From Candidatus Cloacimonadota bacterium (GTDB taxonomy: Bacteria; Cloacimonadota; Cloacimonadia; Cloacimonadales; TCS61): a DNA stretch of 7,357 bases. Every line of letters begins with the position of its first letter. The first letter of the stretch is position 1. The notes beneath the pieces are model-generated. The model was not told the DNA's origin and ran no database searches. It saw nothing but the letters and a program-made list of their open reading frames with translations. Positions 1-5,837 of the stretch are shown piece after piece. The translations under genes were made by a program, and so were the position numbers. The stretch lies in NCBI GenBank assembly GCA_018654125.1, contig JABIME010000334.1:1-7357 (forward strand), written 5' to 3'.

Positions 1-1509
1 GATCTGGCTTGCTAACCTTATTCTTTGCGATTCACCACCAGATAAGGTCGGAGCCTTCCTATCTAAAGTAAGATAATGAAGACCAACATTTACAAGAAAT
101 GAAAGACGATTATTTATCTCTTTTAGCACCTCTTCTGCAATTAGCTTGTCATTTCCAGTGAGTTTCAGATTGTTAAAAAACTCGATCGCATTTGAAATTG
201 ACATAGAAGAAATTTCATTGATAGAAAGGTCCGCGATCTTAACAGCTAGGCTCTCCTTACGAAGCTTCCTCCCATTACAATCGGGACACACTTTATTACC
301 AATATATTTTATGTAATATTTACGCATGTATTCAGATTTGGTCTCAGACATTCTGCGAGAGAGAGTTGGGATAATACCTTCAAATGATGATAGGAATGAA
401 CCGGATCCGCTTTTAGAACTCCACTCAAATTTAATTTTTTGACCCCGAGAACCAAACAGCAAAAGATCTTTTACAGTTACTGAAAGTTCTTCCCATGGGT
501 CATCTAATGAAAAACCATATTCTCTTGAAATCGCTCTGAGTTTTTTTAGCTGCCAACTGCTTTTTTTCTTATTTAAAGTTCCCCAGTGTACAACCGCACC
601 TTCCATTACAGAAAGTGATTTATCTGGAATTAACAAGTCAGGATCAAATTCCATTTTAGTGCCAAGTCCATTACATGATTTGCACATTCCTATTGGACTG
701 TTAAAGGAAAAATGCTGCGGACTGAGTTCTGGATAACCAATACCACAAGTTGGGCAGGAATTTGCTTCGGATAGATTTTCTGTTCTTCCTTCATCAATAT
801 ATTCAATTTTAATAAAACCATTTGTAAGTTTTAAAGCTGTTTCAACCGAGTCGATCAATCTTGATCGGATATTATCTTTTAGAACAATTCTATCTACAAT
901 GATATCAATATTGTGTTTACTTTTTTTATCGAGATTTATCTCTTCGCTAAGTTGACGCATGATTCCGTTAATCTTCACACGAACAAAACCTTCGTTTCTA
1001 GCTTCTTCTAGCTCATCTTTATGCTCACCTTTGCGGTTTTGAACGATAGGTGCTAAAATTTGTAAACGTGTTTTTACAGGATTTTCCAGGATATGATCAA
1101 CCAACTGATCAACAGTTTGAGAGCCAACAGCTTCACCACACTTATAGCAGAATTGCTTCCCAATACGTGCATATAAAATTCTTAAATAATCATAAATCTC
1201 GGTAACTGTTCCAACAGTTGAGCGTGGATTTTTACTTGTAGCTTTTTGCTCAATAGAAATTGCGGGAGATAAGCCTTCAATATAATCAACTTTTGGTTTT
1301 TCCATTTGCCCTAAGAATTGACGAGCATAGGCAGATAGTGACTCTACATATCTTCGCTGTCCTTCAGCATAGAGGGTATCAAAAGCGAGTGATGATTTAC
1401 CTGAACCGGAAACACCAGTAACAATTACCAGCTTGTTTCGGGGAATCCTAATATCTATATTCTTGAGATTATGCTCACGTGCACCCTTAATATATATATC
1501 AGTTTTCAT
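1..1509 (-). CDS. uvrA: Excinuclease ABC subunit A (UvrA), N-terminal 503 codons, cut by window edge
   Basis: UvrA is the damage-recognition ATPase of nucleotide excision repair; as a dimer it loads UvrB on damaged DNA in the cytoplasm. The translation reads without a stop from the ATG at 1509 to the left edge. Visible are the first Walker A (GVSGSGKS, residues 32-39), the Q-loop region with [18 protein letters not shown] (about 53-70), a CxxC at 121/124, the UvrB-binding insertion (about 130-250), the first structural zinc module C252-X2-C255-X20-C276-X2-C279, the CPDCNGR motif (408-414) and the first ABC signature LSGGE (489-493). Full-length UvrA is about 940 residues, so the second ATPase half lies outside. 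The start matches the family ([18 protein letters not shown]) but has only a weak upstream GAG as ribosome binding site. It lies 24 bases downstream of the GT117 gene, so it is probably transcribed with it. Identity is certain. Confidence 0.98.
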   Translation of the reverse strand, partial: MKTDIYIKGAREHNLKNIDIRIPRNKLVIVTGVSGSGKSSLAFDTLYAEGQRRYVESLSAYARQFLGQMEKPKVDYIEGLSPAISIEQKATSKNPRSTVGTVTEIYDYLRILYARIGKQFCYKCGEAVGSQTVDQLVDHILENPVKTRLQILAPIVQNRKGEHKDELEEARNEGFVRVKINGIMRQLSEEINLDKKSKHNIDIIVDRIVLKDNIRSRLIDSVETALKLTNGFIKIEYIDEGRTENLSEANSCPTCGIGYPELSPQHFSFNSPIGMCKSCNGLGTKMEFDPDLLIPDKSLSVMEGAVVHWGTLNKKKSSWQLKKLRAISREYGFSLDDPWEELSVTVKDLLLFGSRGQKIKFEWSSKSGSGSFLSSFEGIIPTLSRRMSETKSEYMRKYYIKYIGNKVCPDCNGRKLRKESLAVKIADLSINEISSMSISNAIEFFNNLKLTGNDKLIAEEVLKEINNRLSFLVNVGLHYLTLDRKAPTLSGGESQRIRLASQI

Positions 1510-1533
1510 TGAAGTCTCATCATGCCCATTGGC

Positions 1534-4119
1534 TTATTGAAGTTCCTTTAATTGAGAAATATAATAATCGATCTCAACAGAATCCTGATAACCTCTGATC
1601 TTCTTAAATAAAGCTATACCTCTTTCGATATCGTTTGTATATACAGCCGATTGAAAGATGAGCTGGATCATGTTTTTGTCAGTTCTATTATAATGTACAG
1701 CTTTCTCTAAATAAGAAAAACCTTTCTCGTTTTCATTGGAATCGAATGCGCTAAATGAAGCTTCTGCATAGAGCTGAGCAAGACTTTTGTAAAATCTGCT
1801 TTTTTGATCTATATAATCTAATGCTTTTTCCATATATCTAATTGCATTGTCATAATCATTTTTAGTATGAGCAAATCTGGAAGTACGCATGAATGCAGCC
1901 CCATAATTATTTAGAAGTCTTTTCATATTTGTGTCTTTATAAATGGTATCATCCATAATACCACGGTAGGAATAAACAGAATCAATATTGGTCATCAATC
2001 TTTCCATGTCAAATTGTCCTGTGCCCTTTGTTGGAACCAATCTACTAACCATACCTTCATTTCTCAAAAAGTCGTTAAATCCAATTGGATCAGGTGTAGT
2101 AACAGCAAAATAAATTGGTCTTTTACCATAATTATCTTTAATTATCTGAATTACAGCTAGGTCTTTCACATATAAAATCTCATCTTGTTTAAAAGTAACA
2201 ATAAACTCATCTTCAGGAACAGACCCAACTATTTTCAGATGAGTGTCTTTATAAATTCTTCTTGGATAAAGAACCGATCTTGGGTTATCCTGACACTGGT
2301 CGATATGAGTCTCTGGAATATTAAACTCCACACCTTCATGATCTCTTAATTGTTTGATGTACCAAGGAGTATTTAATAAACTTAAGTTGGCTATTGTCAC
2401 ATCTTTACGAATACCGTAACATTGTGAATTTTTAAAATCCATTGCTTCAGTAATTAAAATTTCTGTTTCTTTTGTAGGAATTGTAGTTTGCTGGTACATT
2501 TTACCAAAAATATCTTTATTGTTTATTTTTGTTGGAGGAATATACTCTTTTGCTGCAGGATCGAAAACTGCTTGTGCATACCAAACTGGAAAAGTGTCAT
2601 TATCACCATTTGTGAAAATTATTGCATTTTCCTCAACGCTGTTTAAAATATTTTGTCCATAATCTAAGGCAATATATTCTCTAGATCTATCATGAATAAA
2701 GTATTGGGAAGCAAGGTTAATAATTGGAAGTGCCAAAACTAAAACTATAAGAACTGCAGCAAGTATCTTTCCTTTTCTTCTGGCTAGGTCAATAAGAGCT
2801 ATTGAGCCAATTGCCATCCACACAGCCCAATAATTATAAGCAGTAGTAAAAAAGTAATCTCTATCTCTAACTTCAGCATCAGAAAGATTAATAACAAAAA
2901 CCATAGTTATAGAAACCATGAACATAAAAGAGAAGAAATATGCAAAAGAGTGCTTGTTTTTCTTAAAATGATAATATGCACCACCAAAGCCTAAGAATGT
3001 GATAATTAAATTAGATAACAATTGAATAAATACTTTTGGAGTATTTAATAATCTAGAAAGAGTTTCCGCATTAAAGAACTGCCAACTGAAATAGGTAAGA
3101 AATTGATCTTTTAATTGATACCAAAATGTAGCACGACGCACAAACATGCTGGTAACACCATATTGCCTTCTTAAAACATAATCTGTAAATAGTTTAAGGT
3201 TATGAGGATGACCTTCGTTTATAAATGGTCTATGTGAAGCTCTGATATACAAAAAGAGGTGGGTTGAAACTGCTACACCAATAAGAAACAATGCAAATAG
3301 CCATGTTTTTGTTGAAACTTTTTCTCTTAAATGATATACAAGAATTCCTAAGAAACCAACCGCAAACATAAATTTTGGTAGATCTGGGATATGTATTGAT
3401 TTTCCAATATTTAAGAACAAAATATAAATTGCTATTAGCCCTAATGAATATGCACCTGTACGTTTCCAATATGCAGAAGATTTAATTGATTTTTTTAGCA
3501 TTGGATATACAGCTATAAATAATACCGCCGGTGCAATTTGAAGTGAAGTTTGATGAATGCCAAATCCTAGAAAAAAGACATAGACAATGAGCAATAATAT
3601 ATTTTGGTGAGATAGGTCTTCTGATTTCTCAACCCATATCATTGTAAGCCAAACAATTAAATTTAATATAAAAGCTAAACCAGAGTAAACTTCAGCTTCG
3701 ATCGCATTATTCCAGAATGTGAATGAAAAAGCAGTGTAGAAGGCAGCTAAAAAACCTCCAATATAAGCAAAATATGCTTCAGATGGTTTTATCCACATCG
3801 TAATGAATTTAACTGTGAAAAAATAGGTGAACATAACCGCAAAGGCAGAGAATATTCCAGACAAGAAATTAATAACCATTGCATGTGGAATATTAGCACC
3901 AAAGATCGAGAAGAATCTTCCTAATAAAATATAAAAAGGATTTCCTGGTGGATGGGGAACCCCTAAAATACTACTGCATGTAATATATTCTCCTGCATCC
4001 CAAAATGAGAGTGAGCGCGCCATTGTAAGATAATAAATTGTTATTGTAACTGCAAAAACTATTAATCCCAAAACTAGATTATAACGTTTATTTATAACTG
4101 GTTGTGGCTTCAAATTCAT
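1534..4119 (-). CDS. DUF2723 / GT117-family polytopic membrane glycosyltransferase-like protein with TPR-like C-terminus
   Basis: This 861-residue protein has the hallmarks of DUF2723. After a first membrane helix (about 14-33) comes the motif [20 protein letters not shown] (38-57) and HPPGNP (56-61). Acidic D41 and E44 are placed like the catalytic acidic residues of GT-C enzymes. About 12-13 hydrophobic segments run to about residue 474, followed by a soluble domain with the family motif [11 protein letters not shown] (from about 504). The tail (about 755-815) has two TPR-like helical repeats ([24 protein letters not shown]). Known of the family: human TMEM260, a DUF2723/GT117 member, is a protein O-mannosyltransferase. 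From this I infer lipid-linked sugar transfer to exported proteins or glycans at the cytoplasmic membrane; donor and acceptor cannot be read from the sequence. The ATG at 4119 has GGAG six bases upstream. It is divergent from the exopolysaccharide genes and followed closely by uvrA. Confidence 0.9.
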   Translation of the reverse strand: MNLKPQPVINKRYNLVLGLIVFAVTITIYYLTMARSLSFWDAGEYITCSSILGVPHPPGNPFYILLGRFFSIFGANIPHAMVINFLSGIFSAFAVMFTYFFTVKFITMWIKPSEAYFAYIGGFLAAFYTAFSFTFWNNAIEAEVYSGLAFILNLIVWLTMIWVEKSEDLSHQNILLLIVYVFFLGFGIHQTSLQIAPAVLFIAVYPMLKKSIKSSAYWKRTGAYSLGLIAIYILFLNIGKSIHIPDLPKFMFAVGFLGILVYHLREKVSTKTWLFALFLIGVAVSTHLFLYIRASHRPFINEGHPHNLKLFTDYVLRRQYGVTSMFVRRATFWYQLKDQFLTYFSWQFFNAETLSRLLNTPKVFIQLLSNLIITFLGFGGAYYHFKKNKHSFAYFFSFMFMVSITMVFVINLSDAEVRDRDYFFTTAYNYWAVWMAIGSIALIDLARRKGKILAAVLIVLVLALPIINLASQYFIHDRSREYIALDYGQNILNSVEENAIIFTNGDNDTFPVWYAQAVFDPAAKEYIPPTKINNKDIFGKMYQQTTIPTKETEILITEAMDFKNSQCYGIRKDVTIANLSLLNTPWYIKQLRDHEGVEFNIPETHIDQCQDNPRSVLYPRRIYKDTHLKIVGSVPEDEFIVTFKQDEILYVKDLAVIQIIKDNYGKRPIYFAVTTPDPIGFNDFLRNEGMVSRLVPTKGTGQFDMERLMTNIDSVYSYRGIMDDTIYKDTNMKRLLNNYGAAFMRTSRFAHTKNDYDNAIRYMEKALDYIDQKSRFYKSLAQLYAEASFSAFDSNENEKGFSYLEKAVHYNRTDKNMIQLIFQSAVYTNDIERGIALFKKIRGYQDSVEIDYYISQLKELQ

Positions 4120-4125
4120 TTATAG

Positions 4126-4129
4126 CTCC
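4126..4129 (-). promoter_or_regulatory. Ribosome binding site of the GT117 gene
   Basis: GGAG on the minus strand lies six bases before the ATG at 4119. This supports that start, which also places a short basic N-terminus directly before the first membrane helix. Confidence 0.6.
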
Positions 4130-4214
4130 ATTGAAAATTTTTTGGAAAAGTTGTTTTATCCAATAATCCCGTCAAGTAATTTTAAATGGAAGAAAACTTG
4201 TAAATAATTGCATG

Positions 4215-4238
4215 GGGCAAAAAAGCCACATATTGCCC
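4215..4238. repeat. Inverted repeat GGGCAA-N12-TTGCCC, candidate activator site
   Basis: Two perfect 6-base arms (4215-4220 and 4233-4238) are separated by 12 bases, an arm centre-to-centre distance of 18 bases. The repeat lies about 112-135 bases upstream of the -24 element of the sigma-54 promoter, the usual distance for an enhancer-binding protein site. A smaller palindrome, GGC-A6-GCC (4216-4227), overlaps it. The role is inferred from position and symmetry only; 6-base arms can occur by chance. Confidence 0.35.
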
Positions 4239-4299
4239 GAAAATGACCCACAACAAAGCACAGAAATTAGTAAAAAATAATGTAATAAAAATCAGTTAA

Positions 4300-4342
4300 A
4301 CATACTTATAACAACGATTTTAATGCCTTAGTGACTGTATGT
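4300..4342. repeat. Inverted repeat ACATAC / GTATGT upstream of the sigma-54 promoter
   Basis: ACATAC (4300-4305) is the exact reverse complement of GTATGT (4337-4342), with 31 bases between them. The right arm ends 7 bases before the TGGCAC element. It could be a second protein site or a chance match in AT-rich DNA; support is weak. Confidence 0.2.
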
Positions 4343-4349
4343 CTTTTTT

Positions 4350-4365
4350 TGGCACAGCAATTGCT
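4350..4365 (+). promoter_or_regulatory. Sigma-54 (RpoN) -24/-12 promoter
   Basis: The sequence TGGCACA-GCAA-TTGCT matches the sigma-54 consensus TGGCACR-N4-TTGCW at every specified base, with the required 10 bases between the GG and GC dinucleotides. It reads towards the four-gene plus-strand cluster. With GC at -13/-12 (4363-4364), transcription would begin near 4376, giving a leader of only about 22 bases that carries the ribosome binding site of the 57-codon ORF. Known: sigma-54 promoters need an ATP-driven enhancer-binding protein, and sigma-54 regulators (PrsK/PrsR type) accompany many exosortase-linked exopolysaccharide loci. No such regulator is in this window. Confidence 0.88.
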
Positions 4366-4383
4366 TTCTATAATTTATATATT

Positions 4384-4393
4384 TAGGAGGTGA
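4384..4393 (+). promoter_or_regulatory. Very strong Shine-Dalgarno site of the 57-codon ORF
   Basis: TAGGAGGTGA is complementary to almost the whole anti-Shine-Dalgarno tail of 16S rRNA. AGGAGG (4385-4390) is seven bases from the ATG at 4398. Its strength and spacing are the main evidence that the short ORF downstream is translated. Confidence 0.85.
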
Positions 4394-4397
4394 GGTT

Positions 4398-4571
4398 ATG
4401 AGAGATACACTTTTATTCAGTATCGAAGAAATTAAGCTGATCTTGGCAAAATATCATGAACGTTGTACAGGAGAGGCGATTGAAGAGATGAGCGGACAAT
4501 CATTGTTAAGCTTATTTGATGCTATTCATTCAAAGGATATATTGCAATATCTTTATTGTCATATGCACTAA
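4398..4571 (+). CDS. Hypothetical 57-residue protein, first gene of the sigma-54 operon
   Basis: I do not recognise this protein. It begins MRDTLLFSIEEIKLILAKYH and ends LQYLYCHMH. It has no signal peptide or membrane helix and looks helical, with amphipathic stretches (about 8-20 and 35-53). It has two cysteines (23 and 54) and a histidine-containing C-terminus (H55, H57). The case for a real gene is its near-perfect ribosome binding site, the sigma-54 start site placed just before it, and an adjacent co-directional gene 22 bases downstream. It could be a small cytoplasmic regulator or adaptor of the exopolysaccharide operon, or a leader peptide that affects translation of the next gene. Neither idea has sequence support beyond position. 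Confidence 0.72.
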   Translation: MRDTLLFSIEEIKLILAKYHERCTGEAIEEMSGQSLLSLFDAIHSKDILQYLYCHMH

Positions 4572-4585
4572 AATTCTCTAAAGTG

Positions 4586-4591
4586 AGGAGG
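4586..4591 (+). promoter_or_regulatory. Ribosome binding site with unusually short spacer (sorting-domain protein)
   Basis: AGGAGG ends only two bases before the ATG at 4594, closer than the usual 5-9 bases. An in-frame TAA at 4579-4581 rules out an earlier start, and the signal peptide begins exactly at this ATG, so the start is firm despite the spacing. Confidence 0.65.
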
Positions 4592-4593
4592 AT

Positions 4594-4926
4594 ATGAAAA
4601 AATATCTATATTGTTTCATTATCTTAATATTTATCAGTTCGTTATTTGCTCAGCTTGCAGAAGAAAATGCTAATTTGAATTCTATTGAGCTAACCGCAGA
4701 GAGTAAACTTCAAAATTTCATCGAATTAAAAATAACAATCGCTGATAAAGAAATTGGTAACCTTTCAATTTTTAATATTAAGGGTCAAAAAATAATGAAT
4801 ATCCAATATAACGCTGGGGAACACAGGCTTTCCTTATTGAAATCAAAATATGGATCAGGATTATTCTTCTATAGGTTAAAAACAAATTCATATTTCAAAT
4901 CTGGAAAGATCATAATGCTTAAGTAG
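4594..4926 (+). CDS. Small secreted protein: signal peptide plus T9SS-type C-terminal sorting domain
   Basis: This 110-residue protein has a Sec signal peptide: a KK start, a hydrophobic core at about 4-17, and likely cleavage after SLFA (19/20). After a short linker (20-40), residues about 41-110 resemble the type A T9SS C-terminal sorting domain. The signature parts are LSIFNIKGQKI (57-67), an NAGEH turn (73-77), then YGSGLFFYRLKTNSY (86-100) and a basic KIIMLK end. The usual N-terminal PNP motif of the domain is missing. Known: such domains are normally appended to large cargo and direct it through the outer membrane, followed by removal or surface anchoring. Here there is almost no cargo. 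It sits between a small unknown gene and the exopolysaccharide ATPase, so I infer a surface or periplasmic role tied to the polysaccharide. It could also be a degenerate remnant of a larger protein. Confidence 0.82.
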   Translation: MKKYLYCFIILIFISSLFAQLAEENANLNSIELTAESKLQNFIELKITIADKEIGNLSIFNIKGQKIMNIQYNAGEHRLSLLKSKYGSGLFFYRLKTNSYFKSGKIIMLK

Positions 4927-4991
4927 TACATGAAAAGATAAATGAAGATAATAACAAAATTTAATAATAAAAAATATATGAAGCAGTTACT

Positions 4992-4998
4992 GGGGGAG
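4992..4998 (+). promoter_or_regulatory. Ribosome binding site of the AAA ATPase gene
   Basis: GGGGGAG lies two bases before the ATG at 5001, again an unusually short spacer. Alignment by eye with ExeA-like proteins, which start a few residues before an FFGLxxxPF-like segment (here about 6-14), supports this start over the ATG at codon 8. Confidence 0.6.
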
Positions 4999-5000
4999 AA

Positions 5001-5819
5001 ATGGAATCGTATCAATATTGGATGTTAAATAATTACGCATTTGAAGAAAATGCAACATCAGAATATTTTTACAACAGCAAAATTCACAGAGAAGCTCTGG
5101 ATAGATTAAGTTACATTATAGAATCTAACAATATGGGAATAGGGCTACTTACCGGAGAAATAGGTGCTGGGAAAACTATGACGCGAAATGTGCTCATCAA
5201 CAAAGTAATTAACAATTCATTTGATTATGAATTTGCTGTAATGGATACTTCAAACTTTACTTTTGTAGATATTCTCATGGATACGATAAGTCAGATATGT
5301 AATATTGATTATACAGATTTACCAAGAAATAAATATCGATTATACAAAATTTTTAGAGATTACATAAACTCTAAAATGTTAAGTTCAAATAAGAAGATCG
5401 TAATAATACTTGATGAAGCTCAGAAGATAAGTGCTACTGTGTTAGACTCATTAAAGGACCTTACAAACATTGTACATAACAATAGTTCTGTAATTACAAT
5501 AATTTTAGTTGGGCAGCCTGAGTTAACATCAAAACTAAAAAAATTACCACAGATAGATCAACGTATCAGTCTTAAATATCATTTGAATTATTTAAGCTTA
5601 GATGATACAAAAGAGTACATACGATTCCGTCAGTTTGCATCCGGTTCTCAAAAAGACCTATTTACTGAAGAAGCAATGAGAATGATACATTCACAAACTC
5701 ATGGTATTCCAAGAGAAATTAACCGAGCCTGCAGAATAGCTTTAGATTATGGCTATTCAGAAGAATTAGAGATAATAACAGATAAAGAAATGAAAATGAT
5801 TTTACGAGATTTTGCATAA
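5001..5819 (+). CDS. ExeA/GspA-like AAA ATPase, XrtA (exopolysaccharide)-associated type
   Basis: This 272-residue cytoplasmic P-loop ATPase has Walker A GEIGAGKT (52-59), Walker B IVIILDEAQ (133-141, D138 and E139 catalytic), the LVGQPEL segment (169-175), a likely arginine finger in DQRIS (R188) and a sensor-2 GIPREIN (235-241, R238). The N-terminal part (about 6-33, ending YNSKIHREAL) matches the lead-in typical of ExeA-like ATPases. It lacks the C-terminal peptidoglycan-binding domain of true ExeA and so has the length of the ATPases found in exosortase/XrtA-type exopolysaccharide clusters. The next gene, 18 bases downstream, is a Wzz/GumC chain-length protein, which is the usual partner. 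I infer an energising or assembly role in polysaccharide export; its exact action is not established for this family. All nucleotide-binding motifs are intact. Confidence 0.9.
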   Translation: MESYQYWMLNNYAFEENATSEYFYNSKIHREALDRLSYIIESNNMGIGLLTGEIGAGKTMTRNVLINKVINNSFDYEFAVMDTSNFTFVDILMDTISQICNIDYTDLPRNKYRLYKIFRDYINSKMLSSNKKIVIILDEAQKISATVLDSLKDLTNIVHNNSSVITIILVGQPELTSKLKKLPQIDQRISLKYHLNYLSLDDTKEYIRFRQFASGSQKDLFTEEAMRMIHSQTHGIPREINRACRIALDYGYSEELEIITDKEMKMILRDFA

Positions 5820-5837
5820 CTAAACAGAGTTTAAAAA

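Larger units (their letters stand above)
4120..4397. other. Divergent intergenic region between the GT117 gene and the exopolysaccharide operon
   Basis: These 278 bases separate two divergently transcribed units and hold no convincing gene. The right end has a clear sigma-54 promoter reading rightwards. Two inverted repeats lie further upstream. For the leftward GT117 gene, a TTGACG hexamer is visible on the minus strand (about 4169-4174), but no well-spaced -10 box follows, so its promoter is not assigned. No tRNA, riboswitch or intrinsic terminator was recognised. Confidence 0.7.

Noticed and set aside
1506..1529. Seven-codon minus-strand ORF whose TGA overlaps the uvrA ATG (ATGA)
   Set aside because: The arrangement could allow coupled translation of uvrA, but there is no ribosome binding site for it and such short overlaps are common by chance.
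3230..3469. 79-codon minus-strand frame inside the GT117 gene
   Set aside because: It is a shadow in another frame of a gene with clear membrane-protein coding signal, has no ribosome binding site and a composition-driven sequence without any recognisable domain.
4213..4230. Possible leftward sigma-54 promoter (TGTGGC then TTGCC on the minus strand)
   Set aside because: The spacing between the GG and GC elements is about three bases too short for sigma-54, and the CAC of the -24 element is missing.
4219..4305. Possible IHF site between the inverted repeat and the sigma-54 promoter
   Set aside because: AATCAG-like sequence near 4291 departs from the WATCAA-N4-TTR consensus in key positions; no convincing match.
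4927..5000. Possible terminator between the sorting-domain gene and the ATPase gene
   Set aside because: The 74-base gap is A/T-rich but has no GC-rich stem followed by a T run, so read-through and a single operon are more likely.
4942..5028. 28-codon plus-strand ORF (MKIITKFNNKKYMKQ...) overlapping the start of the ATPase gene
   Set aside because: It has no Shine-Dalgarno site, lies in very AT-rich sequence and overlaps a well-supported gene start; chance is the simplest explanation.
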